NCBI RefSeq assembly: GCF_004307995.1
Contig: NZ_SIRE01000002.1
Span: forward strand, 1 to 64,000
Source of the DNA: Paenibacillus thalictri
Lineage (GTDB): Bacteria; Bacillota; Bacilli; Paenibacillales; NBRC-103111
Length of the DNA stretch: 64,000 nt
Direction: 5' to 3'
Shown: one piece after another, positions 46,625-54,705 of the stretch
Layout: every line of letters starts with the position of its first letter
How positions within the stretch are numbered: the stretch's first letter is position 1
Translations under genes and position numbers: made by a program
Notes under the pieces: model-generated
The model's database searches: none
The model's input: the letters and a program-made list of their open reading frames with translations, nothing else
What the model was told of the DNA's origin: nothing

Positions 46625-47218
46625 TTATACAGGTTCAACCAACCTATCTTTAATACTAAGAACCCAAAATGGAACAGGATTAATCAGAAATGATAATACA
46701 CCGCGCTCTGCTCGCAAGACAATTTCCCCGAATGCTTCACTATTATCTATAACAACTAAATGGTCAATGAGATCCAAGTGAGAGAGTAAATTTTGTGTGG
46801 AAGTCGTGTGTCTCCTAATAATATCTTCAGTTGGAATATCATGACCGCCATTTCGCACCCTAACGGCAACTCGTTCGATATTAAGGCGATAATCGCCAAG
46901 ACCCACATAAAACATCGTAACCTCGAACCCTTTTGCTCTTGCATCCCGCATAAGCCTTAATACGTTGCCACCAGCCAATGTTGTTTCCACCGAAAAATCG
47001 CGTCTATGAATTATGCATTCGCGAGCCAGTTTGATTGCCTCTTTACCGGCAGTTATTTTACGCCGGTCGGGCTGATCTGCATTAAGACTTCGGGCCAATG
47101 CATCGGGATCAATATTTACACTGATGCCAAGCATGTCCACAATCAAATTTCGAATTGTACTTTTTCCGCTACCATTATTACCGGCAAACACGTACATGAT
47201 TGCGGAAGGTTCATTCAT
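46625..47218 (-). CDS. Zeta-toxin-like P-loop kinase
   Basis: A 197-residue P-loop protein with Walker A AGNNGSGKST (about 12-21, K19), an acidic NIDPDALAR and VETTLAGG, as in zeta toxins and related small kinases that phosphorylate UDP-N-acetylglucosamine. It overlaps the preceding small gene by 8 bp (ATGAATGA), a usual toxin-antitoxin arrangement. AGGA lies seven bases before the ATG. A role as a toxin is inferred; a house-keeping kinase is possible. Confidence 0.75.
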   Translation of the reverse strand: MNEPSAIMYVFAGNNGSGKSTIRNLIVDMLGISVNIDPDALARSLNADQPDRRKITAGKEAIKLARECIIHRRDFSVETTLAGGNVLRLMRDARAKGFEVTMFYVGLGDYRLNIERVAVRVRNGGHDIPTEDIIRRHTTSTQNLLSHLDLIDHLVVIDNSEAFGEIVLRAERGVLSFLINPVPFWVLSIKDRLVEPV

Positions 47219-47387
47219 GAGACGTTCCTGGCTTGGCGATCACTTCGATTTCACCGTTGGTGTGTTCCTTTACAATTTCCCCCTTACCGGTTTTATACAC
47301 AATGTAAGTCCCGTTTGCTTTTGCATCCAGCTTAGCCCGTTCCCCGGTCAGCTTAATGAACTTTGATAAATCTTGAATACGGTCCAT
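47211..47387 (-). CDS. Small putative antitoxin partner of the zeta-like kinase
   Basis: A 58-residue basic/acidic protein (MDRIQDLSKFIKLTGERAKLDAKANG) with no recognised family. It is encoded upstream of and overlaps the zeta-like gene by 8 bp on the same strand. The start may be ATG 47387 or GTG 47399. It is too short for a classical epsilon antitoxin (about 90 residues), so if it neutralises the kinase it would be a different type. A second half could bind DNA; this is not visible. Confidence 0.55.
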   Translation of the reverse strand: MDRIQDLSKFIKLTGERAKLDAKANGTYIVYKTGKGEIVKEHTNGEIEVIAKPGTSHE

Positions 47388-47673
47388 GGCAGTTTTCACC
47401 GTCCAATTTCTAATTCATCGTTTGACAACAGTATAACACACTGGTTAGTTTTCATACGAATTCTGCGTGTTTGAAGCTGCCGACTCTGATATCGCTTGTT
47501 CCGCCTCTTGAATCTAACTTTGCTTGGTTCCATGTTTGCAGAACTTGCGATTTTCCATTGTAACCAGTTACTTCAACGTTACTAATAGAACAAATTTTCA
47601 GTACTTACCGAAAGGCGAACTTTCTTTTACAATGGGAGACGTAATAAAAACTTAACCACGGAGGTATGAACTA

Positions 47674-48615
47674 GTGAAATATCGCAGACTTGGCGGCAGT
47701 GGCTTGAAGGTTAGTGAAATCAGTCTTGGCAGCTGGATGACCTACGGGGGTTACGTGGAAAATGAAAAGGCCGTCACATCGATCGAGCAGGCCTACGACC
47801 TTGGAGTCAATTTTTTCGATACGGCTAACGTATATGAACAAGGCGAAGCGGAAAAAGTGGTCGGCAAAGTGCTGAACGCTTATTCGCGCGAATCTTACGT
47901 GCTGGCGACCAAAGTATTTTGGCCGATGGGCGAAGGTCCAAATGATCGCGGCTTGTCCCGCAAGCATGTGATGGAGCAGTGCCATGCCAGCTTGAAGCGG
48001 CTCGGTACCGACTATGTCGACATTTATTATTGCCACCGCTACGACCCGGAAACACCGGTTGAAGAAACGCTGCGCGCCATCGACGATCTGATCTCCCAAG
48101 GCAAAGTGCTGTATGCCGGCATCAGCGAATGGACGGCGGCTCAAATGCAGGAAGCGCTGACGATCGCCGACAAGTATTTGCTCGACAAAATTATCGTCAA
48201 CCAGCCTGTCTATAACATGTTTAACCGTTACATCGAAAAAGAAATTATTCCGCTGGGCACGAAAAACGGCATTGGACAAGTTGTGTTTTCGCCGCTCGCG
48301 CAAGGCATATTGACCGGCAAATACCGCGCGGGCGCAGCCATTCCGGAAGGCAGTCGCGCGGCAAGCAAAAACTGGGGGGAAAACAGGCTGGCGGAAGCTC
48401 AGCTGGTCAAAGTCGCCCAGTTGGAGGACATTGCCGGCGAGCTTGGGATCAAAGTATCGCAGCTAGCGTTGGCCTGGATTTTAAGGCAGCCAAATGTCGC
48501 CAGCGCTTTGGTCGGCGCAAGCCGGCCGGAACAGGTAACCGAGAACTGCGCCGCTTCCGGCATTTCTTTGGATGCCGGCACGCTGGAGAAAATCGAAGCC
48601 ATCTTAAACAGCTGA
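47674..48615 (+). CDS. Aldo/keto reductase, voltage-gated K+ channel beta-subunit-like
   Basis: A 313-residue NADPH-dependent reductase of the AKR7/YghZ/Kv-beta type. It shows FFDTANVYEQGEAE (Asp/Tyr), VLATKVFWPMG (Lys), YYCHRYDPETP (His) and the NADP-binding end ALVGASRPEQVTEN. The GTG start follows GGAGG by nine bases. Single-gene unit followed by a hairpin at 48643-48664. Its substrates are probably small aldehydes or methylglyoxal. Confidence 0.92.
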   Translation: MKYRRLGGSGLKVSEISLGSWMTYGGYVENEKAVTSIEQAYDLGVNFFDTANVYEQGEAEKVVGKVLNAYSRESYVLATKVFWPMGEGPNDRGLSRKHVMEQCHASLKRLGTDYVDIYYCHRYDPETPVEETLRAIDDLISQGKVLYAGISEWTAAQMQEALTIADKYLLDKIIVNQPVYNMFNRYIEKEIIPLGTKNGIGQVVFSPLAQGILTGKYRAGAAIPEGSRAASKNWGENRLAEAQLVKVAQLEDIAGELGIKVSQLALAWILRQPNVASALVGASRPEQVTENCAASGISLDAGTLEKIEAILNS

Positions 48616-48642
48616 GCATTTTCAAAAGCAAACGAAGCAAAC

Positions 48643-48664
48643 AAGCCGGGCACAAACCCGGCTT
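48643..48664 (+). terminator. Hairpin after the aldo/keto reductase gene
   Basis: An 8-bp perfect stem AAGCCGGG / CCCGGCTT with a 6-base loop, 28 bp after the stop. The tail (CTTGCCGTTT) is only moderately T-rich, so termination strength is uncertain. Confidence 0.6.
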
Positions 48665-48823
48665 CTTGCCGTTTAACGGAAGTGATGTTTACCAAAAGTG
48701 CCTGCCGATCTTTGCCTCGGGAGTGCTGTATTCAACCACAATTTCCCAACGCACACAAGTCCCGCGCGTCCGTTCCAGCGTCACATGGCGGCTGTTAAAC
48801 CCCACTCGCCCTCCCGCAGCAGC

Positions 48824-48859
48824 AAAAAAACGGACTGCCGGAAACACCCCAACAGTCCG
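48824..48859 (-). terminator. Intrinsic terminator of the LplB-LplC-binding protein-toroid operon
   Basis: On the minus strand CGGACTG pairs with CAGTCCG across a 15-base loop and is followed by seven Ts. It begins 23 bp after the stop of the 48882 gene. Confidence 0.8.
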
Positions 48860-48881
48860 GTTCATCTTAATCAGCCGCTCC

Positions 48882-50576
48882 TTATACCCCTTCCCCTTGC
48901 CCCGCCGCGGTAATGATAATCCGCCGGTCGATTGGCGTGAAATCCGTCATATACACCGTAAATTTCTCTCTGCTATGAGTTTCGCTTCCCCTCATCACCG
49001 TCGTATAGGTATGCTCGCCAAATCCGCCCTGCAGGCGAATATCGTCCCCGTCCCGCCGGTAGGTGGCTGCGCCGCTTTTTAAAATAACGCTGCGGCCCGC
49101 TTCCCCGGGAATGATGCTGTCTCCGGTTTCCCATTCTCCCCCTGGCTCAAAAATCAGCTCCAGCTTGCAGGGCAGCCGTTCGATGCCTTCAGATACGACC
49201 TCCAGGCAAATTCCTTGCTCCTCCGCCGTAATATGAACTGTCATATCGTAGGTCTGCATCTGAATCTTCTCTCTTGCCGCGTGATCCATCTCGCGCCATA
49301 CATTTGTCGGCGAACCGTCTGCAAACGGTCTGACGTACCCCCACTCGCGCCGGTAATGCAGGCTGTAGCCGCGCTCCGTCTGCTCAATACGCTCCCCCTT
49401 GAATTGACCTTTGCTGAAAAAAGTGCCCGCAAACTTGACGTACACTTTATTGGTGCCGTACTGAAACTTCAGAAACGTGCTGTTGTTTCCAACAATCGTC
49501 ATTGTGGTCTGATCCGCACGCCTCCGCACGACACCGGAATCGGCGAACCAAACCTCATAATCCCGAGCCGGCTTTTCGGTGTCCGACTCATAACGGGCCA
49601 GCCCCTCATCCAGCATACACAAGGTCAAATAATGGGGCATAGGCACCGTTGCCGCCATATCCCTCAGAGAATCCGCCTTCTTAACCAGGCGGTCCGTGAG
49701 CTCAAGTAAATATTCGGACATATGCGCATACACCTTGTTGTTTGTCCGGTAAGCCATCAGGAAATAATTCTCAAAATAATTGACCGGATACGACTCTTTC
49801 CCGTTATCCTGTCTGGTCGAGTTCAGCGTAAACAACGTATCGTCGGGTTCGATATAGTTCAGCACCATGTTTAAATTCCGCTCTACATGCGCAAGCAGCT
49901 CCGGCATCGCCAATTCTTCCGCCATGATAAGCAGCGATCTGTTGTTGATCACATTGTAAATCCCGACGGAGCGCTCGGTGTATTCGCCTTGTTCGTCGCA
50001 ATCGATGCCTTCATTTAGGTACAGCTGAATCTCGTCCTTCAGTTGGTCCTCACCTAATATGTTGGTCAACAGCGATAAAGCCGAAGCCATCACCCAGCGG
50101 TGATTCGGGGTATGAAAACCCCCTTCCACCATACCCTTGGCGGATTGGCGGAAAAATTGCAGCAGCATGCCGCGAATGTCCTGCTCCTGCTCGTTATGCC
50201 GCGAATACTTCTCCACCAGCTTGTACGTATACCCAAGCACTTGTACGGAAAAAGCAACCGACGTCGCATCGTGAAAATTCGTTTCTTTCAAATCAATCGT
50301 TCCGTCCTCATGCTGCTCACGCAGCAAGTTGTCCAGGTAGAGCCGGGCGCTTGCCAGCAGCTCCGGCTTACCGCAATAGACGGAATCGGTGTTGTAATAC
50401 AAGCTGAGCAGCACATCGGCACAATGGGCCGATGTATTCGGCTCGCTGAACGCTTTGGGCGGTGACACGTTGCCTCCATATTCGCGGGAATGAGCGTCAA
50501 GACATTGGTATTTCAGGATAAACGGCACAAATTGCTCCGTAATGCGTACAATACGCGAATAATGATTGGTAAACAT
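48882..50576 (-). CDS. Predicted alpha/alpha-toroid carbohydrate-active enzyme
   Basis: A 564-residue cytoplasmic protein. The first 330 residues are helix-rich with repeated hairpins and the motifs HRWVMASALSLL and GEYTERSVGIYNVINNRSLL, as in toroid lyases or unsaturated-glycan hydrolases. The last 230 residues look like a beta-sandwich with many antiparallel strands. This two-part plan is that of heparinase-type lyases and related families, but no family was identified with certainty. Last gene of an importer operon, 240 bp after the binding-protein gene. It probably acts on the imported oligosaccharide. Confidence 0.65.
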   Translation of the reverse strand: MFTNHYSRIVRITEQFVPFILKYQCLDAHSREYGGNVSPPKAFSEPNTSAHCADVLLSLYYNTDSVYCGKPELLASARLYLDNLLREQHEDGTIDLKETNFHDATSVAFSVQVLGYTYKLVEKYSRHNEQEQDIRGMLLQFFRQSAKGMVEGGFHTPNHRWVMASALSLLTNILGEDQLKDEIQLYLNEGIDCDEQGEYTERSVGIYNVINNRSLLIMAEELAMPELLAHVERNLNMVLNYIEPDDTLFTLNSTRQDNGKESYPVNYFENYFLMAYRTNNKVYAHMSEYLLELTDRLVKKADSLRDMAATVPMPHYLTLCMLDEGLARYESDTEKPARDYEVWFADSGVVRRRADQTTMTIVGNNSTFLKFQYGTNKVYVKFAGTFFSKGQFKGERIEQTERGYSLHYRREWGYVRPFADGSPTNVWREMDHAAREKIQMQTYDMTVHITAEEQGICLEVVSEGIERLPCKLELIFEPGGEWETGDSIIPGEAGRSVILKSGAATYRRDGDDIRLQGGFGEHTYTTVMRGSETHSREKFTVYMTDFTPIDRRIIITAAGQGEGV

Positions 50577-50654
50577 GCAGATTCACCCTTTCATCAAAAT
50601 TATTAGGTAAAAAACTGTGACCGAAGGTCATTCGGCTAATATGCATACATACAA

Positions 50655-50680
50655 GAGATGGCGCTCAGGAGCGCCATCTC
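50655..50680 (-). terminator. Stem-loop between binding-protein and toroid-enzyme genes
   Basis: A perfect 11-bp stem, GAGATGGCGCT / AGCGCCATCTC, with a 4-base loop. The T-tail on the minus strand is weak (TTGTATG), so it may be a partial terminator or an mRNA-stabilising end for the binding-protein message. Confidence 0.6.
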
Positions 50681-50815
50681 CGCAACTGCCATATCCGGGG
50701 CTGCACATGCGCAATACGTGCCTTAAGTTCAGCTGTCATATTCGCCTGCAAACGCGGCGCAAGCGCGATATATATCGAGCTCACCAAGACCCTTCCCCCG
50801 CTTTCGCCATACCTC

Positions 50816-52450
50816 TTATTGCTTAAACGTCTTGTTGTACAGGTCTGTTTTTTCCTTAATAATTTGATCCATGCCTCTGGATTTCAATTCATTCTGGAAT
50901 TGATTGTACGCGGCGTTGAAATCGTCGGCGGTGACCATTTTGATCCAATATTCCTGCTCAATCTTGACGATCTGCGGGTTGTTTTTCAGCTCGGCGTCGA
51001 TCGGCTCGTTGTATAAAATATCCGGCACGGCTTCTTTCGCCGCGATTTGGTTGGATTTGACGGCAAAGTCCCCATAAGGCGCAGCGGTCAGCTTCAACAG
51101 CGCATCGACTTCAGCTTGTGACATCGGCGGAACCCCGTTGAAGATCAGCTTCAAATCGGGCATAATCCAGTTCATCGTTTTATTGTTTTCATCCGCGTTG
51201 ATCGGCGTTGGCACGCCGTTGTCCATTTTATAGTTTTTGCCTTCGATGCCGAAGGCCATCGTTTTGACTACATCCGGTTTCGCCATCCAGTTTAAGTACT
51301 TGACGACGGCATCTTTATGCTTGGAGGTTTTCGGCGTGAACAAATAAAGTCCAAGTGGAGCGTAGTTCGTCTTGTAATAATGGCCGTCCGCATTTTTGAA
51401 TGCTTCGATTGGCGTCAGCTTGGCATCCGGCACATTTTTTTGCAGCGTAGAATACAAGCTGGGCACGTTGTTGTATGGGACCCAAGCGCCTTCCGTAAAG
51501 AAGCCGACCTCGCCTTTGTTAATGTTCTGAAGCTGGACCGTGTCGTCCGTTGTAGCAAATTCCTTGCTGATCAAACCGTTTTTATACAGCGTATTCATAA
51601 ACTGCATAAACTCTTTAAAGCCTTCGCGGGCAGGCTCGGGTGTCGTAAAGCGCGTTTTCACCGAGTTATCCTTAAAGAAAGAAGTCATCAAATCATAGAG
51701 CATAAATTCAGTGCTGAATTTTTTCGGGTCCTGCGGGATTCTTCCCCACGGAGTCAATTTGTTCGCTCCTACGCCGGCCGGGTCTTTCGCTTTAAACGTC
51801 TTCAGCACCTCGACCAATTGATCCGTCGTGGTCGGCACGCTTAAGCCCAATTTATCCAGCCAATCCTGACGGATAAAAGCGCCGTAATGGTTCGTATTGG
51901 TTCTTCTGGCCGGGATTGCATATTGCTTGCCGTCGATCACACCGGCCGCCAGCACGGGATCGCCCAGCACCTTCTTCAAGTCGGCGCCGTATTTGTTCAA
52001 CGAATCCGTCAAATCGGCGAGGCCGCCGGACAACGCATACTTAGTGAACAGCAGCCGGTTATACGTAAATACGATGTCGGGCGCATTGCCTGCCGCAAGC
52101 ATTACATTCAGCTTGTCTTCCTCCTGGCTTCTGGGAACGGTGACAAAGTTGACCCGTACCCCTTCTTTCAGCATTTCCTGCTGAATCCATTTGGTCCACT
52201 GATTATCCTTCAACGTGCCTTGCCCTTCCGGCGTGTTGTTTCTGTCGAACAGCTCCACCGTCAAATCTTCAATTTCCTGCGGTTTATTAGCAGTTGCATT
52301 GGCATTGGCATTTTGCGTCTGACCCGTGCTGCTGGCGGCGCTGCCGCTATCTTTGCTCGGCGCGCTTGCCCCGCCCCCACCTCCGCTGCACGCGGTTAAG
52401 AAGGCGGTTAAAGTAACCAGAGAAACAACCATTTTTGTTTTTTTCATCAT
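50816..52450 (-). CDS. ABC transporter lipoprotein, LplA/YtcQ-type sugar-binding protein
   Basis: A 544-residue extracellular binding protein. The signal peptide ends in lipobox FLTAC (about 17-21), followed by a glycine/serine/asparagine-rich linker (about 22-58) and the large family-1 binding fold (NAPDIVFTYNR). AAGGGAG precedes the ATG. It follows the LplC gene by 99 bp and feeds the LplB/LplC permease pair. Confidence 0.9.
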   Translation of the reverse strand: MMKKTKMVVSLVTLTAFLTACSGGGGGASAPSKDSGSAASSTGQTQNANANATANKPQEIEDLTVELFDRNNTPEGQGTLKDNQWTKWIQQEMLKEGVRVNFVTVPRSQEEDKLNVMLAAGNAPDIVFTYNRLLFTKYALSGGLADLTDSLNKYGADLKKVLGDPVLAAGVIDGKQYAIPARRTNTNHYGAFIRQDWLDKLGLSVPTTTDQLVEVLKTFKAKDPAGVGANKLTPWGRIPQDPKKFSTEFMLYDLMTSFFKDNSVKTRFTTPEPAREGFKEFMQFMNTLYKNGLISKEFATTDDTVQLQNINKGEVGFFTEGAWVPYNNVPSLYSTLQKNVPDAKLTPIEAFKNADGHYYKTNYAPLGLYLFTPKTSKHKDAVVKYLNWMAKPDVVKTMAFGIEGKNYKMDNGVPTPINADENNKTMNWIMPDLKLIFNGVPPMSQAEVDALLKLTAAPYGDFAVKSNQIAAKEAVPDILYNEPIDAELKNNPQIVKIEQEYWIKMVTADDFNAAYNQFQNELKSRGMDQIIKEKTDLYNKTFKQ

Positions 52451-52549
52451 TCCGGCTCCCTTCGTTATCCATCATTTATTAAAAGAAAGCTCTTTCGAGA
52501 AAGACGCATATGCGCCCGAAAGGAAGCTTTTCTTGCAATCCTGCCGTTT

Positions 52550-53416
52550 CTACGATTTGAGCGAACCGATCAAGGCTCCTTTTACAAAATATTTCTGCAG
52601 CCATGGGTACACGACCAAAATTGGCAAAGTGGCATACATAATCGACGCGGCTTTCAGCGATTCCTTCGGAATGTTTTGCTGCGAGCTGCCTTCCATCAAT
52701 TGGGCCGTCTGCCCTTGCAGCACAAGCTCTCTGAGCTTCAATTGCAGCGTAAATTTACTGCTGTCGCTGTTGTACAGCAAAGCATGGTAAAACTCATTCC
52801 AGTGGTCCACGGCGTAAAACAACGTAAGCGTGGCGATAATCGGCAGCGACAGCGGCAGCATAATTCGGAACAAAATGCCGATATCCGTCGCCCCGTCCAA
52901 TTTGGCCGCTTCATCAAGCTCAACCGGCATCCCTTGAAAAAAAGTTTTCATTATAATCAAATTAAACGTGCTGATCGCTATCGGGAAAATCAGCGCCCAG
53001 ACGCTATCCAGCAGCCCCAGAGCTTTCACCACCAAATAAGTGGGGACGATGCCGCCGCTAAAAAACATCGTGAACAAAATAAACATCCATATGCCTTTGC
53101 GGCCGATCAATCCCGGCTTAGACAACGGGTATGCGCCAAACACGGTCAGCAGCAAGTTCACCAGAGTGCCGACCACGGTCAGGTACGCCGTAAACAGAAA
53201 AGCCTGATTCATGCCAGCATTGTGAATGACAGCCTCGTAAGCCAGCCACGTCATATCCACCGGGAGCATGACGACCTTGCCGGACGTAATCGCCGCTTCG
53301 TCGCTTAGGGATCTGGCGAGCACATGAATAAAGGGGAAAATTGCCGCAGCCGCCAGCACCACCATGATCAGAACATTAATCGCTTGAAACATGTAGCGCC
53401 CTTTGGTTTTGCCCAA
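52550..53416 (-). CDS. ABC sugar permease, LplC/YtcP type
   Basis: A 288-residue permease with six membrane segments, EAA loop LDEAAKLDGATDIGIL and the typical ending YFVKGALIGSLKS. The start is probably TTG at 53416, with GGGAG nine bases upstream; the ATG at 53446 has no ribosome site. It follows the LplB gene closely. Confidence 0.88.
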   Translation of the reverse strand: MGKTKGRYMFQAINVLIMVVLAAAAIFPFIHVLARSLSDEAAITSGKVVMLPVDMTWLAYEAVIHNAGMNQAFLFTAYLTVVGTLVNLLLTVFGAYPLSKPGLIGRKGIWMFILFTMFFSGGIVPTYLVVKALGLLDSVWALIFPIAISTFNLIIMKTFFQGMPVELDEAAKLDGATDIGILFRIMLPLSLPIIATLTLFYAVDHWNEFYHALLYNSDSSKFTLQLKLRELVLQGQTAQLMEGSSQQNIPKESLKAASIMYATLPILVVYPWLQKYFVKGALIGSLKS

Positions 53417-53451
53417 GTCCCATCTCTCCCTTCGGATGTAATACATTCAAT

Positions 53452-54429
53452 TTAATAAATGCTTTCGCCGGTCGCCCGCTTGGATAAAGAATTGGCCCCG
53501 ATCAGCATGATAAAATTCACCAGCGCCTGGAACAACCCGACCGCCGTCGAATGGGCTACGTCGGCATTCAGCAATCCCAGCCGGTACACGTAGGTGCTGA
53601 GCACATCGCTGACTTGAATGACCGCGCCGTTGCCCATCAGGAAGGGCTGGTCGAACCCGACCGACATCAGGCGTCCGATGTTCAGAATCAGCAGTACCAC
53701 AATCGTCGGCAGGATACCCGGCAAGGTCACATACAAAGTTTGCTTCCATCTTCCGGCGCCATCGATTACCGCGGCTTCATACAACGTAGGGTCGATGCTG
53801 GTCAGCGCAGCCAAATAAATGATCGCTCCCCAACCGATGCTTTTCCAGATACCCGAGAGGACATAAACGACAATCCACCAGGACGACTCTCCCATGAAAT
53901 AAATCGGCTGTCCGCCAAGCAGGACGATCAGTTCGTTTATGATGCCGTCGCGAGGCGAAAGCATCGGGATGATGAGGCTTGCCACCACAACCCAAGAGAT
54001 GAAATGCGGCAAATAAACGATCGTCTGAATCGCCCGCTTGAATTTGACGCTGGTCAGCTCGTTGAGCAATAACGCCAATAGTATCGGCCCCGGAAACCCG
54101 AACAGCAGCGACAGAAAGTTAAGCACCAAGGTATTACGCAGCACCACGTAAAAATCGCTGTTGGAAAAAATGTCGCGAAAGTTATCCAGACCAATCCATT
54201 CGCTGCCAAAAACCCCCGCGAATATATTGTAGTCTTGAAATGAAATGACCACGCCATACATCGGCGCATAATGGAAAATGAGATAAAAAGCGATCACCGG
54301 CAGCAGCAGCACATAGAGGTACCGGTCACGCCACATTTTTTTGAGCTTCCAATGCTTATTGACCTGAATGGCGCCCCGGCCATGAATCCCGCCGGCGACA
54401 GCGCTTTCAATATTACGGTTTCCTTCCAA
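53452..54429 (-). CDS. ABC sugar permease, LplB type
   Basis: A 325-residue permease with an N-terminal hydrophilic tail, then YLYVLLLPVIAFYLIFHYAPMYGVVISF in family style, and EAA loop LYEAAVIDGAGRWKQ. The start is TTG: AGGAGG lies nine bases before 54429 and three before the in-frame TTG at 54435. First gene of the operon; divergent from the membrane-bound AraC regulator, which probably controls it. Confidence 0.88.
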   Translation of the reverse strand: MEGNRNIESAVAGGIHGRGAIQVNKHWKLKKMWRDRYLYVLLLPVIAFYLIFHYAPMYGVVISFQDYNIFAGVFGSEWIGLDNFRDIFSNSDFYVVLRNTLVLNFLSLLFGFPGPILLALLLNELTSVKFKRAIQTIVYLPHFISWVVVASLIIPMLSPRDGIINELIVLLGGQPIYFMGESSWWIVVYVLSGIWKSIGWGAIIYLAALTSIDPTLYEAAVIDGAGRWKQTLYVTLPGILPTIVVLLILNIGRLMSVGFDQPFLMGNGAVIQVSDVLSTYVYRLGLLNADVAHSTAVGLFQALVNFIMLIGANSLSKRATGESIY

Positions 54430-54705
54430 ATCCAACGTCCTCCTTCCGTCCGCGCTTTTTCCTTCCGTCCGCGCTTTTGATAAACGGCGGCATGTATGTT
54501 GTTATGCAGCGCTTAACTTATTTTGACACAAGACGTTCCGGGTCTACAATAATGAATGACGCCAATTGCAATTCGTATGAGCAAAGATACTTTTGTCATT
54601 TACGCCTTTTTTCCAATCAAGAAAAATGACTAATGCATGTGCTTCTTATATGGTGTTATAATAAATGAACCTTATACCCGCACTTTAACTATGGGGGTGA
54701 TGCCG

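Noticed and set aside
47671..48303. A 210-codon minus-strand frame
   Set aside because: Fully antisense to the aldo/keto reductase, which has the full catalytic tetrad.
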